A stretch of 64,000 bases of DNA from NCBI RefSeq assembly GCF_000372465.1, contig NZ_AQUZ01000011.1:1-64000 (forward strand), written 5' to 3'. The position numbers and the translations under genes are program-made. The DNA comes from Kribbella catacumbae DSM 19601 (lineage in GTDB: Bacteria > Actinomycetota > Actinomycetes > Propionibacteriales > Kribbellaceae). Each line of letters opens with the position of its first letter. Positions within the stretch are counted from its first letter, which is position 1. Below the pieces are notes generated by a model. That model had not been told where the DNA came from. It saw only the letters and a list, made by a program, of their open reading frames with translations, and made no database searches. Shown here in pieces: positions 36,089-44,634 of this stretch.

Positions 36089-37338
36089 CGGGTCAGCCGG
36101 AGGTAGAGCAGCGCGGCGGCGGTGACGATGACCGGCCAGATCAAGTAGGGACCGGCCATCAATAGCAGGATCACCACGGCTCCCTGCGCCACCATCGCGG
36201 CACGGCGTGCCTTGCTGCGCCGGGGGAGTAGCTTGACGGCCGCCGCGACACCGACGGCGTACACAGTGACGAACAGCCCGGTGGTGAGCAGCACGAGAGA
36301 CGACGGGCCGACTCCTGCCGCTACTACGACCACCGCCGTCGCCATCGACATGACAGTGAGTACGGCGAGGCTGCGTCGGGGCACCTCGTCGGCGGCGCTG
36401 CCTCGGTCAAGCCAGGCCGGCAACGAGCCGTCGCGGGCCAACGCGGCACCGAGCCTGGCGGCGCCGGCGTAGTACGCGTTCATGGCGCCGAAGGTGAGCA
36501 ACAGCGCAGCGGCGGCAGCGAGTACGCGGGCGTCGCCGCCGAGGCCGATCGCGAGCAGATCGCCAAGCGGTGCGTCAGTCTCGCCGGCGCCCTGGCCGAG
36601 GACAGTGATGGTGGCGAATGCGACGCTGAGATAGAGCACGCCAACGACGATCACTGCGATGGCCGTGGCCCGCGGTACGTCCCTAGCCGGTCGGCGAAAG
36701 TCCGCTGTCAGGTGGGTGACCGCCTCCCAGCCGACGAAGCTCCACACCAGCAGTGCGGCCGCCGGGCCGATCGCCTGCCAACCATGCGGCGCGAACGGCT
36801 GGAGGTTGCCCAGGTCGGCGTGCGGTAGCGAGAGCGCGACCGCCATGACCAGGAAGAGCGTCAGCAGCGCAGACAGGCCGATCTGGACCCGGCCGGTCAC
36901 CTGGATGCCGAACGCGTTGGTGGCCGGTACGGCGATCATCAGCGCCAGCATGGTCGCGAAGACGGTGCTGTCACCGCCGCCCAGCCCTGCTTCGACGTAC
37001 CCACCGGCCCACAGCGCAGCGGCCGGACCGCCGACAGGGACGGACAGATAGAAGCACCAGCCGACGACTGCCGCCGCCCGATCGCCGAACGCCAGCCGCG
37101 CGTACGTCGCAACGCCACCGGAGTCCGGGTAGCGCGCACCGAGCGCGGCGAACGTCGCCGCCAGTGGAGCCGAAACCACCGCGAGCCCCAGCCAGGCCAG
37201 CAACGACGCCGGGCCGGCGACGTCGGCAGCGAGAGCCGGCAGTGCGATCACACCGGTCGCCAGCACGGCTCCGACGTACAGAGCCGTGCCCTGGCCAAGA
37301 CTCAGCCGGCCGACCGGTGCTGTGGTTGCATCCGTCAT
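36073..37338 (-). CDS. APC-superfamily amino acid permease
   Basis: Membrane protein of 421 residues with about 12 helices. Typical elements are the unwound first helix TALYVGAVLATGVIALPALA, YPDSGGVATYARLAFGDRAA and LLVWSFVGWEAVTHLTADFR. Members move amino acids or amines. It follows the AsnRS-like gene by 28 nt on the same strand, so it is the last gene of the glutamate-mutase operon and could import a precursor or export a product. Its 3' end overlaps that of the metalloprotease by 16 nt. Confidence 0.9.
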   Translation of the reverse strand: MTDATTAPVGRLSLGQGTALYVGAVLATGVIALPALAADVAGPASLLAWLGLAVVSAPLAATFAALGARYPDSGGVATYARLAFGDRAAAVVGWCFYLSVPVGGPAAALWAGGYVEAGLGGGDSTVFATMLALMIAVPATNAFGIQVTGRVQIGLSALLTLFLVMAVALSLPHADLGNLQPFAPHGWQAIGPAAALLVWSFVGWEAVTHLTADFRRPARDVPRATAIAVIVVGVLYLSVAFATITVLGQGAGETDAPLGDLLAIGLGGDARVLAAAAALLLTFGAMNAYYAGAARLGAALARDGSLPAWLDRGSAADEVPRRSLAVLTVMSMATAVVVVAAGVGPSSLVLLTTGLFVTVYAVGVAAAVKLLPRRSKARRAAMVAQGAVVILLLMAGPYLIWPVIVTAAALLYLRLTRQRRP

Positions 37339-37366
37339 GCGGGATATCTTCGCCGCAACAGGGCGG

Positions 37367-38380
37367 TCACGGCGAGGCGATGCCCGGGACCTTCGGGAAC
37401 GCGCTGGCCTGCCAGACCGAGTCCAGCCCGGCGACGTACCGGGTGAACCGCTCCAGGCCGAGACCGAAGCCCGCGCTGGGCGGCACGCCGTCCTTCAGCA
37501 TTTGCAGGTACCACGCGTACTTCGCCGGGTTCTCGGCCGTCTCCCGCATCCGCGCGACGATGGTGGCGTAGTCCTGTTCGCGTTCGCTGCCGCTGCACAA
37601 CTCGCCGTACCCCTCGGCGGCGATCAGGTCGAAGTTCCGCAGCATGCCGGGCTGGTCCTTGCTCTCCCGGTCGTAGAAGCCGCGCGATCCCTTCGGGTAG
37701 TCGGTGACGAAGAACGGCGTCTCGACCTGCTCCGACAACATCGCCTCGCCGACCCAGTCGATCTCGGCGTCCGGGCTCTGGGCGTGCCCGATGGCCGTGA
37801 GGTTGGCGACCGCGGTCGCGTGCGTCCGGCGTCCGAACGGCTGGGTCAGCAGCCCGGCGAGCGCGCCGATGTCGCGGCCGACGGCTTCGAGCTCGCCGGG
37901 CAGTTCCTCCACCACCTGCCGTACCACGTGCCGGACGAGGCCCTCGGCAATGCCGATGGCGTCGTCGCGGGACGCGTTCGCCACCTCGATGTCGATCTGG
38001 TGGAACTCGGCCAGGTGGCGGCTGGTCGACGCGGTCTCCAGTGGCTCCAGCCGGATGTTCGGAGCGATGAAGAAGATCTTGTCGAAGGAGGTCAGCGCCG
38101 CCTGCTTGTAGAGGATCGCGCTGGTCATCAGCTTGTACCGGTGCCCGTAGTAGTCCACGTCGACCTGCTTGGCGCCGCGTGCGCCCGGGTCGGTGACCGG
38201 TCCGATGATCGGCGGCAGCAACTCGGTGAAACCCTGGCTGCCCAGGAACTGGCGGGTCGCGGCCAGTATCCGGTTCTGGATCGTGAGCACCGACCGGGTG
38301 ACCGGTGAGGTCAGGTGCTCACGCGGACTGGCGGGCAGCCGTGGTTCGGCCTGAGTCTCCGGGATCCGGGTCTCCGTCAT
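37367..38380 (-). CDS. AsnRS-like amide synthetase without anticodon domain
   Basis: Protein of 337 residues homologous to the class II catalytic core of asparaginyl-tRNA synthetase. Motif 2 is FIAPNIRLEPLETASTSRHLAEFHQIDIE and motif 3 is GFGLGLERFTRYVAGLDSVW...FPKVPG. The N-terminal OB-fold that reads the anticodon is absent, as in archaeal AsnRS-related asparagine synthetase. It probably activates aspartate or 3-methylaspartate as an adenylate and passes it to ammonia or an amine. It overlaps the glutamate mutase E gene by 4 nt, which makes 3-methylaspartate the likely substrate; this is inference. Confidence 0.85.
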   Translation of the reverse strand: MTETRIPETQAEPRLPASPREHLTSPVTRSVLTIQNRILAATRQFLGSQGFTELLPPIIGPVTDPGARGAKQVDVDYYGHRYKLMTSAILYKQAALTSFDKIFFIAPNIRLEPLETASTSRHLAEFHQIDIEVANASRDDAIGIAEGLVRHVVRQVVEELPGELEAVGRDIGALAGLLTQPFGRRTHATAVANLTAIGHAQSPDAEIDWVGEAMLSEQVETPFFVTDYPKGSRGFYDRESKDQPGMLRNFDLIAAEGYGELCSGSEREQDYATIVARMRETAENPAKYAWYLQMLKDGVPPSAGFGLGLERFTRYVAGLDSVWQASAFPKVPGIASP

Positions 38381-39720
38381 CTGCTCTGCTCCTTAGTGAG
38401 TTCGTCCGACCGGGGCGGTGGGGTGGCCGGGACTTCCCCTGCCGGCGCGGCTCGGTATTCCTGCTCGAGGCTGGCGTTGTCGAACGTCCGCTCCACGTAC
38501 GACAGCGAGGCGAGCAGCCCGGCTGCCGTCAGCTGGCCGGAGCCGGTGTGCCCGACGACGTCGCGGATCGGCATCGACCCGATGGAGGACCACTGCAACC
38601 TTCCGGCGCTGTCGAGGTAACTGCGGGCCCGGCTGGCATTGTCCGGGTGCAAGCAGTACGGCACGTCGAGATAGCCCCGCCGGAACGCGATAGCCAGTGC
38701 CGTGCCGAGATCCGGGCTGAGGTCGAGCACCGCCTCGATCAACGCGGTGGCTTCGGCGTGGATGCCGGTGTCGGCGACCTCGCCGGCGATCGTCGTACAG
38801 CGCTCGGCGGCGGCCGCGGCGGTCTCCAGCGCATCGATGTTCTCGGCGAAGGTGGGAATTCGGTAGCCCTCGGCAACTGTCTTCACGATCAGCCTGGCCG
38901 CGCCGGTCCGGACCGCCAGTCGCGCGGCCTCTTCGAGTAGCAGGGTGGCGCCGTTCGGCGTTCGTGGATAGACGCCCATGTAGGTGTAGATAACGATGTG
39001 CCAGTCCAGGTCCGGCAACCAGTGGGCGGCTAGTTGGCGCAGCGCCTGCACCGCCTCGGTGTCCTGGTCCGGATTGGTTTGCTGGGCGTAGCTCAGGGAG
39101 ACGCTGCGGATGCCGTGCTGGCGGAAGAACATGCACTCCAGCACGCTCAACGCGACCAGCAGGCCGGGCGGGCAGAGCTGGCCCATCATGCAGCCGCCGA
39201 AGCTTTCGACGTGCGGCTCGACGCCGGTTTCCCTGACCTCCGCAAGGAGATCACAGCTGCGAGCCCAGTTCGGGATCGAGTCCACCAGCGGCACCCGGCT
39301 GTAGGGCAGGCAGTAGGAGACCGGCCCGCCCTCGGTCGCGTGCAGGCCGGCCTTGATCAGCGCGCCGACGATCGTCTCCGGCAGCGGCGAACCGTGCCGG
39401 ATCTGGACGGGGAAGTCGGCACCGACCACGCCGTCCAGCACTGCCCGGGTGATGGCCACGTCGTGCGCGACGATGGGAAAGCCGTTCAGCTCGACCCCGG
39501 CCGCGAGCGCGGCGTGCGCGTTGACGTTGTCTCCCATCCGGGTATAGCTGTCGAGCGTGATTGTCCCGACGGTGGTGGCTGCGGCATCCCTGGTGGCCAG
39601 GAGCCCGGAGCGCATCGCGCCGGGATCGCTGACCCCCATCCGGGGCTGGACCACGAGCCGGCCCGCCCTTTGAGCGCGCGTGACGAAGTCACCGAACGAG
39701 CCGGTGGTCGGGTGGCTCAC
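38377..39720 (-). CDS. glmE: Methylaspartate (glutamate) mutase, subunit E
   Basis: Protein of 447 residues, somewhat shorter than clostridial GlmE (about 480). The family core is clear: QPRMGVSDPGAMRSGLLATR, GTITLDSYTRMGDNVNAHAA, ELNGFPIVAHD, LPYSRVPLVDSIPNW, and VESFGGCMMGQLCPP. With subunit S and adenosylcobalamin it isomerises L-glutamate to (2S,3S)-3-methylaspartate by a radical route. It overlaps both neighbours by 4 nt. Glutamate mutases occur in clusters whose products contain 3-methylaspartate-derived units, and this is the probable role here. Confidence 0.93.
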   Translation of the reverse strand: MSHPTTGSFGDFVTRAQRAGRLVVQPRMGVSDPGAMRSGLLATRDAAATTVGTITLDSYTRMGDNVNAHAALAAGVELNGFPIVAHDVAITRAVLDGVVGADFPVQIRHGSPLPETIVGALIKAGLHATEGGPVSYCLPYSRVPLVDSIPNWARSCDLLAEVRETGVEPHVESFGGCMMGQLCPPGLLVALSVLECMFFRQHGIRSVSLSYAQQTNPDQDTEAVQALRQLAAHWLPDLDWHIVIYTYMGVYPRTPNGATLLLEEAARLAVRTGAARLIVKTVAEGYRIPTFAENIDALETAAAAAERCTTIAGEVADTGIHAEATALIEAVLDLSPDLGTALAIAFRRGYLDVPYCLHPDNASRARSYLDSAGRLQWSSIGSMPIRDVVGHTGSGQLTAAGLLASLSYVERTFDNASLEQEYRAAPAGEVPATPPPRSDELTKEQSR

Positions 39721-40223
39721 CTAACCACGCTCGCCGTCAGCTGGCCGACGAACGATTGGAAGGCGGTCAGCCCGGAGCCGTCCTCGAAGACCGCGTCGAA
39801 TCCCGCGGACCTCAGCTGGGCCCGGCTGCGGTCGCTGCCCGGCCCGGCGATACCCAGCTTCCCGCCGATCACTACCGGGGTGAGGGCCAGTTCCGGGTGG
39901 CCCCGGACCTTGCCGATCAGCCGCAGCCCGTCGTGCCGGCCGTGACCGTTGACGCTGCTGATCACGATCAGATCGGGTCGCAGGCGAGCGCACTCGGAGA
40001 CCATCAGCTCGTCCGGCACGCAGGCGCCGAGGTTGTGCACCCGGTGACCGAGTTCCTCGAGGACCAGTTGCAGGACGACCAGGTTCCAGGTGTGCGAGTC
40101 CGACGACACACTGGTCACCACGACGGACAGATCACCGGCGCTGACGGCTCTGTCCGCGGCGACGGCGGCGGCGTGGTCCATGCCAAGGAGAGTGCTGGCC
40201 TCCGTAGCCCTGATACACACCAC
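39717..40223 (-). CDS. glmS: Methylaspartate mutase, cobalamin-binding subunit S
   Basis: Protein of 168 residues with a Rossmann-like B12 domain: VVVTSVSSDSHTWNLVVLQL, LGACVPDELMVSEC, LIVISSVNGHGRHDGLRLIG and TPVVIGGKLGIAG. The histidine of DSH is the expected lower ligand of cobalt. The usual DxHxxG reads DSHTWN, so the glycine is missing. The GTG start at 40223 comes 2 nt after the stop of the preceding gene; an ATG 14 codons on is possible. It pairs with subunit E encoded next with a 4-nt overlap. Not to be confused with glucosamine synthase, which shares the symbol. Confidence 0.9.
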   Translation of the reverse strand: MVCIRATEASTLLGMDHAAAVAADRAVSAGDLSVVVTSVSSDSHTWNLVVLQLVLEELGHRVHNLGACVPDELMVSECARLRPDLIVISSVNGHGRHDGLRLIGKVRGHPELALTPVVIGGKLGIAGPGSDRSRAQLRSAGFDAVFEDGSGLTAFQSFVGQLTASVVR

Positions 40224-40225
40224 GG

Positions 40226-40561
40226 TCAGCCGCCGACGATCTCGTCGAGCTGGGAGACGCCGGTCGCCGCCTGCGGTCCGTACCGCTCCCAGCGTTCGTG
40301 CAACCGGATCTGCCCACCGGGCAGCATTTCTGGCGTGCTCTCACAGTGCCCGGCCAGCACCGTGCCGTCGGCAAGCACCATCGTGTAGGTGAACTCGAGC
40401 GTGCCATCGGGACGGCACAGGCCGCTCAGCGACCCGCGCCGTACCCGGCCGCCGCTGAAGTCGGCCCAGAGGAGGTCACCCTGCTGCCGGTACGCCGCGA
40501 CGGGCCCGTCGCCGTCGGCGTGCGCGACGTCGCGGAACCTCCTGCCGTTGTAGTCGATCAC
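40226..40561 (-). CDS. Small lipocalin/avidin-like protein, family often labelled N-acetylglutamate synthase
   Basis: Protein of 111 residues, a single beta barrel: MIDYNGRRFRDVAH, LLWADFSGGRVRRGSLSGLC, GTLEFTYTMVLADG, STPEMLPGGQIRLHERWERY. The family is widely mislabelled as N-acetylglutamate synthase, but the fold has no acetyltransferase motif. Its role is unknown. It starts inside the stop of the amidinohydrolase gene (ATGA) and ends 2 nt before glmS, so it is tightly built into the operon. Confidence 0.8.
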   Translation of the reverse strand: MIDYNGRRFRDVAHADGDGPVAAYRQQGDLLWADFSGGRVRRGSLSGLCRPDGTLEFTYTMVLADGTVLAGHCESTPEMLPGGQIRLHERWERYGPQAATGVSQLDEIVGG

Positions 40562-41439
40562 TGGCCGGGCACCTGATCATGCAGCTCGAGCGTGCAGCAC
40601 TTCACGCCACCGCCGGCCCGCAGCAGCTCCGAGACGTCCATGCCGATCGGTTCGAAGCCCGCCGCCCGCAACTGGGCCGTCAGGTTGCTCGCACCTTCCG
40701 GCATCAGCACGTGCTTGCCGTCGGAGACAGCGTTGAGACCGAAGGCCTCGGCGTCTTCAGAGGTGGCGATGATGGCGTCCGGGAAGAGCTCGCGCAGGAT
40801 CGCCTGGCTGCCGGGGGTGAAGGCGTCCGGGTAGTACATGACGGTCCGCTCGTCCAGCGCCGCCAACGCGGTGTCCAGGTGGTAGAACCGGTCGTCGACC
40901 AACGTCAGGCCGATCACGGCCCGGCCGAAGTACTCCTCGGTCTCGACGTGCGCGCGGCGGTCGGTGCGGAAGCCGTTGCCGGCCAGCAGCCAGGGGCCGG
41001 CGGCAAGGTAGTCGCCCTCGCCTTCGTTCTCCCTGGTCGCTTGCCGGACGGACAGTCCTTGGGCGGCGAACCAGTCCAGGTAGCCTGCCGACTCCGCGTC
41101 CCGCTGGGGGAACCGGAACCGGGCCACCAGGGCCTGGTTGCCGTACACGGTGGCGCCGTTGGCGGCGAAGACCATGTCCGGCAGCCCGGGCAGCGGCGGG
41201 ATCAGGTCCACGGTGTGGCCGAGCTCGACCAGCTGGTCGTGGATCCGCTGCCACTGGGACATCGCGATCGACTGGTCGGTCGGCTTGCCCGGGTTCATCC
41301 ACGGGTTGATCGAGTAGGTGACGTCGAAATGGGCCGGCGGGCACATCAGGTACCGGCGGAGGGTGCTCCGCCGGGTCCGGGCGTCGTACGGGCTGTCGGC
41401 GGTGGCCGTCGAGGTACCGACCTCGGAGATGAGTTCCAT
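40558..41439 (-). CDS. DDAH/arginine deiminase-superfamily amidinohydrolase
   Basis: Protein of 293 residues with the guanidine-modifying fold: LMCPPAHFDVTYSINPWMNP at the start, FAANGATVYG, catalytic H187-x-D189 in FYHLDT, and catalytic cysteine C281 in GGGVKCCTLELH. The family hydrolyses methylated arginines or arginine, or transfers the amidino group. The last step could supply citrulline or ornithine-type precursors, or act on a guanidino intermediate; the sequence does not decide. First gene of the five- to six-gene methylaspartate operon, divergent from the ATP-grasp gene at 41567. Confidence 0.88.
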   Translation of the reverse strand: MELISEVGTSTATADSPYDARTRRSTLRRYLMCPPAHFDVTYSINPWMNPGKPTDQSIAMSQWQRIHDQLVELGHTVDLIPPLPGLPDMVFAANGATVYGNQALVARFRFPQRDAESAGYLDWFAAQGLSVRQATRENEGEGDYLAAGPWLLAGNGFRTDRRAHVETEEYFGRAVIGLTLVDDRFYHLDTALAALDERTVMYYPDAFTPGSQAILRELFPDAIIATSEDAEAFGLNAVSDGKHVLMPEGASNLTAQLRAAGFEPIGMDVSELLRAGGGVKCCTLELHDQVPGQ

Positions 41440-41566
41440 GCCGACAAGAGCGCGCGAGGGCCGCGATCAGATACTTGAGCCACCCACTGTATTTCCACGC
41501 CTCCGTCCTGGTCTCTGTCCGAGCAGGAGCGTTCTGACTCCGCCCAGCCCACCGGAGGTTCTGATC
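41440..41566. promoter_or_regulatory. Divergent promoter region
   Basis: Spacer of 127 bp between the amidinohydrolase operon and the glutathionylspermidine-synthase-like gene. It must hold both promoters; GGAGG at 41554-41558 serves the rightward gene. No clear operator repeat is seen. Confidence 0.4.
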
Positions 41567-42982
41567 ATGGTTACCGGCTTGAGCCGAGCTGAACTCACTG
41601 CGGAATACCTGGACGAGATCAAGCGACGAGGGATCTCGGCCGCCGAACTCGTCAGCACCCAACCGGAGTCCGTCGGCCTGCAGTCCTTCTACGGCGGCCG
41701 GTACCTGTCCCGGCCGCTGTTCCTCGGGCACGAGGAGACCGAGCAGCTGGCGAACGACATCCTGACGATGCATTCCGCACTGATCAGCCTGCCCGACAAG
41801 CTGCACGGCGGTGACGTGGCCGCGTTCGGCCGATCCGTCGGACTGAGCGAAGTACAGATCTCGGCCGTCCTGCGCAGCCAAGGCACCAGCGTCACCAAAC
41901 AGAGTCGCGCCGACCTGTACATGGACGAGACCGGCTTCAAGCTGCTCGAGTTCAACATGGGCAGCGCGCTCGGTGGCATCGACCAGTCCGACATCGCCCG
42001 CGCACTGCTGGACCAGCCTGTACTGGCGGAGTTCGCGCAGGCGCAACGGCTCACCTATGTGGACACGATGCGCGAGCAGGTCAACAACATGCTGGTGGAG
42101 AGCGGATTCGAGCGCGGGTCGCGGCGGCCGGTGCTGGCCACCGTGGACTGGCCGAGCAGCTACGAGACCCTTGAGCCGTACATGCGGCACTTCGCGGTGC
42201 GGCTGGACCAGATGGGGATCGACGCGCACGTCGGCCACATCGGACAGCTCGAGGTCCGCGACGGCGGGGTCTGGCTCGGGGACGTGAAGATCGACATCAT
42301 CCAGCGGCTGTTCATGCTGGAGGACCTGCTCGAGTACTCCGAGGCGTCGCAGCTGATGGACCCGATCCTGGACGCCGCCGCCCGTGGTGAGGTGAAGATC
42401 TTCACCCCGCTGGACTCGGAGATGTTCGCCAGCAAGGGCGCACTGGCCGTGCTGTCCGACGAGGCGAACCGCCAGTACTTCGACGAGCAGACGCTGGCCA
42501 GCCTGGACCGGATCCTGCCGTGGACCCGGATGGTCCGCGCCGGGCTGGTGACCCTGGAGGACGGCAGCCAGGTCGAGCTGATCGACTACGTGCTCAGCCA
42601 CCAGGACGACCTGGTCCTCAAGCCGACCCAGCGGCACAGCGGGATCGGGGTGCTGCTGGGCTGGCGGGAGGACACCACTGCCGAGCTGTGGGCCGAACGC
42701 GTCAAGGAGGCGCTCGACGAAGGCGCCTGGATCGTCCAGCGCCGGATCCGGCCGGTGCCGGAACTCTTCCCGATGCCGGACGGCGACCCGGCACCGTGGA
42801 TCGTGAACTGGGGCGTCTTCACCGTGGTCAACGGCTTCGGCGGCGTCTACGCCCGGGCCGCTCTGGTCGAGTCGACCGACGAGGTAGTCCGCCTCGGCGG
42901 CGGAGGCTTCGTCGGCTGCGGCCTGCACGTCCTGCCACCGGACTCCGACGTAGAGCCCGGCACCGCACTCCCGGTCAAGTAA
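41567..42982 (+). CDS. ATP-grasp amide ligase, glutathionylspermidine-synthase-like
   Basis: Protein of 471 residues; ATG 41567 is 8 nt after GGAGG. The sequence fits the glutathionylspermidine-synthase type of ATP-grasp: LYMDETGFKLLEFNMGSALG, ARALLDQPVLAEF, LEVRDGGVWLGDVKIDIIQR, LSHQDDLVLKPTQRHSGIGV (ATP lysine) and EGAWIVQRRIRPVPELFPMP. It would join a carboxylic acid to an amine. It is the third ATP-grasp ligase of the cluster and belongs to another subfamily than the ones at 31293 and 47771. Convergent with the MFS gene, with a striking palindrome cluster between. Confidence 0.82.
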   Translation: MVTGLSRAELTAEYLDEIKRRGISAAELVSTQPESVGLQSFYGGRYLSRPLFLGHEETEQLANDILTMHSALISLPDKLHGGDVAAFGRSVGLSEVQISAVLRSQGTSVTKQSRADLYMDETGFKLLEFNMGSALGGIDQSDIARALLDQPVLAEFAQAQRLTYVDTMREQVNNMLVESGFERGSRRPVLATVDWPSSYETLEPYMRHFAVRLDQMGIDAHVGHIGQLEVRDGGVWLGDVKIDIIQRLFMLEDLLEYSEASQLMDPILDAAARGEVKIFTPLDSEMFASKGALAVLSDEANRQYFDEQTLASLDRILPWTRMVRAGLVTLEDGSQVELIDYVLSHQDDLVLKPTQRHSGIGVLLGWREDTTAELWAERVKEALDEGAWIVQRRIRPVPELFPMPDGDPAPWIVNWGVFTVVNGFGGVYARAALVESTDEVVRLGGGGFVGCGLHVLPPDSDVEPGTALPVK

Positions 42983-42987
42983 GCAAG

Positions 42988-43092
42988 CGAGCCCACCACT
43001 GGTGGGCTCGGACCGGAAACGGGGACCTTGAACAAGGTAGACCTTGTTCAAGGTCCCCACTTGGTGTCCGAGCCCACCAGTGGTGGGCTCGG
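42988..43092. repeat. Symmetric cluster of four palindromes between convergent genes
   Basis: Outer palindrome 1 is CGAGCCCACCA (42988-42998), C, then its complement (43000-43010). Outer palindrome 2 at 43068-43092 has the same arms (CCGAGCCCACCA) around a central G. Between them, GGGGACCTTGAACAAGGT (43021-43038) pairs perfectly with its complement at 43041-43058 across only AG. Each half of that arm is itself palindromic (ACCTTG-AA-CAAGGT and ACCTTG-TT-CAAGGT). The whole block is thus an imperfect inverted repeat of about 105 bp. It can act as a two-way terminator, but the design is richer than a normal one. Confidence 0.9.
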
Positions 43093-43111
43093 ACGCGGGG
43101 GCGTGGTGGGG

Positions 43112-44404
43112 TCAGGTGGCGGGTTCGGTGCTGGGGCCCGTAGAGACGGTGTCGGTGGCCGGCTCCTCGTCGGGGCGGCGCATGCCGATCCGGGCGCAGA
43201 CTGCGGACAGGATCGCTACTCCGGCGGCCCACAGCCAGAAGGTCTGGCCGAGGTGGGACCACGCCCAGACGCCGACCGCCGGACCGACCGCGTTACCGAG
43301 GCCGAAGACGCTCAGCATTGCGCCGGAGTACCGGCCGCGCAGGTGCGGCGGCGCGACCATGCCCGGGTAGGCGAAGGTCGTCGGTGCGCCGATGATCTCC
43401 GACGCCGTCCAGACGATCGTGCCGAGGATCAGCAGCACCGGGATCAGCGCGATCGCGTAGACCCCGTAGCCGACCGCGACCAGGCCGAAGCCGGCGATGG
43501 CGGTGATCCGTAATGGCCACTTCTGCACGTACTTCGTGGCCGGCACCTCGCACACCGCCACGACGATGGCGTTGGCCGAGACGACCAGGCTGTACCACCA
43601 CAGGCTGAGGCCCTCGTCGACGATCGCCAGCGGGAGCACCGCGATGTACTGGCAGTAGACGATGGTCACCAAGAACACGGCGGCCAGGTAGAAGTCGTAG
43701 CGCCAGTCGGCCAGCACCGCCCGATAGCCCTGCTTCGTCTCCGCGGCCCTCGCGGCAGCAGCCGCGGCCTGGTCCTCCGGACTCGCCTTGCCTGGCAGGA
43801 ATCTCCAGGCGATCGCGCTGTAGAGGACGGCGGCGGCCGCCTCGGCGTAGAACAGCAGGCTGTACGAGACCGACACCAGCGCGACGCCGACGATCGGGGT
43901 GACCGCGGTGCCCAGGTTGATGGCCAGCCGGTACATCGCCATCGTCATCACCAGCTGACCTGGCTTGGTCAGCTCGGCCAGCATCGCCTGGGCGGCCGGC
44001 CGGTTCAGCTGGCTCACGGTGCTGACCACGAGGATCGCCAGCAGGATCAGCCAGTAGACGTCGATGTACAGGATCGAGACGATCAGCGCGGCCGAGCCGA
44101 GCATGCTGATCAAGGTCGCCGCCCGGGCACTCAGCCGGTCGGTGAGCCAGCCGCCGACGAACGACCCCAGCACGTGGCCGGCACCGTAGATGCCGAGGGC
44201 GAACCCGGCCTGGCCGACGGTGAATCCGCGGTGCGTCATGAACAGCACCAGGAAGATCTGCAGGAAGGCGCCCAGCCGGTTGACGAACACACCGAACAGC
44301 AGGGCCTTCGACGTCAGCGACGTCTGGCGCCAGGTAGCGATCGCGCCGAGCCCGGCGCCCGGTTGTTCGGCCGCAGCCGGTTCGCGGTCGAGGTCTTCAC
44401 TCAT
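43112..44404 (-). CDS. MFS transporter
   Basis: Membrane protein of 430 residues with 12 predicted helices. The loop between helices 2 and 3 has the MFS signature (GSFVGGWLTDRLSARAATLI), and helix 4-5 holds SQLNRPAAQAMLAELTKPGQ. A long charged loop near the middle (SPEDQAAAAAARAAETKQGY) separates the two halves. Drug and peptide exporters of this type often accompany biosynthetic genes. It is divergent from the P450 gene, so the two probably share control. Likely exporter of the product; substrate unknown. Confidence 0.92.
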   Translation of the reverse strand: MSEDLDREPAAAEQPGAGLGAIATWRQTSLTSKALLFGVFVNRLGAFLQIFLVLFMTHRGFTVGQAGFALGIYGAGHVLGSFVGGWLTDRLSARAATLISMLGSAALIVSILYIDVYWLILLAILVVSTVSQLNRPAAQAMLAELTKPGQLVMTMAMYRLAINLGTAVTPIVGVALVSVSYSLLFYAEAAAAVLYSAIAWRFLPGKASPEDQAAAAAARAAETKQGYRAVLADWRYDFYLAAVFLVTIVYCQYIAVLPLAIVDEGLSLWWYSLVVSANAIVVAVCEVPATKYVQKWPLRITAIAGFGLVAVGYGVYAIALIPVLLILGTIVWTASEIIGAPTTFAYPGMVAPPHLRGRYSGAMLSVFGLGNAVGPAVGVWAWSHLGQTFWLWAAGVAILSAVCARIGMRRPDEEPATDTVSTGPSTEPAT

Positions 44405-44634
44405 TAGCTACTTCACCCCTTGGTCCGGGCAGACGTGATGCTCCGGCGGTTGCCGGTGGACATTTGGTCCCGCACGCTACCGCGCCCAGGGCCTCACCGA
44501 CAGGGTTTAAAGGCAACAAAACAAGGCGTATCAAGGGCGGCTCCCGGCTGCCTCTTCTGGGATGACGGCGAGACAACGCGGAGCGTATGTACGCCTGTTT
44601 CGACATGCCCTGCAGGCAGGAGGATCGGACCCCT
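44405..44634. promoter_or_regulatory. Divergent promoter region, MFS versus P450
   Basis: Spacer of 230 bp with an AAAACAAGG stretch and an AGGAGG site at about 44617, 12 nt before the P450 ATG. No clear repeats. Confidence 0.4.

Noticed and set aside
40757..43060. Long minus-strand open frame (about 767 codons) running through the palindrome cluster
   Set aside because: It is antisense to the ATP-grasp gene at 41567-42982 and out of frame with the amidinohydrolase; no homology seen.
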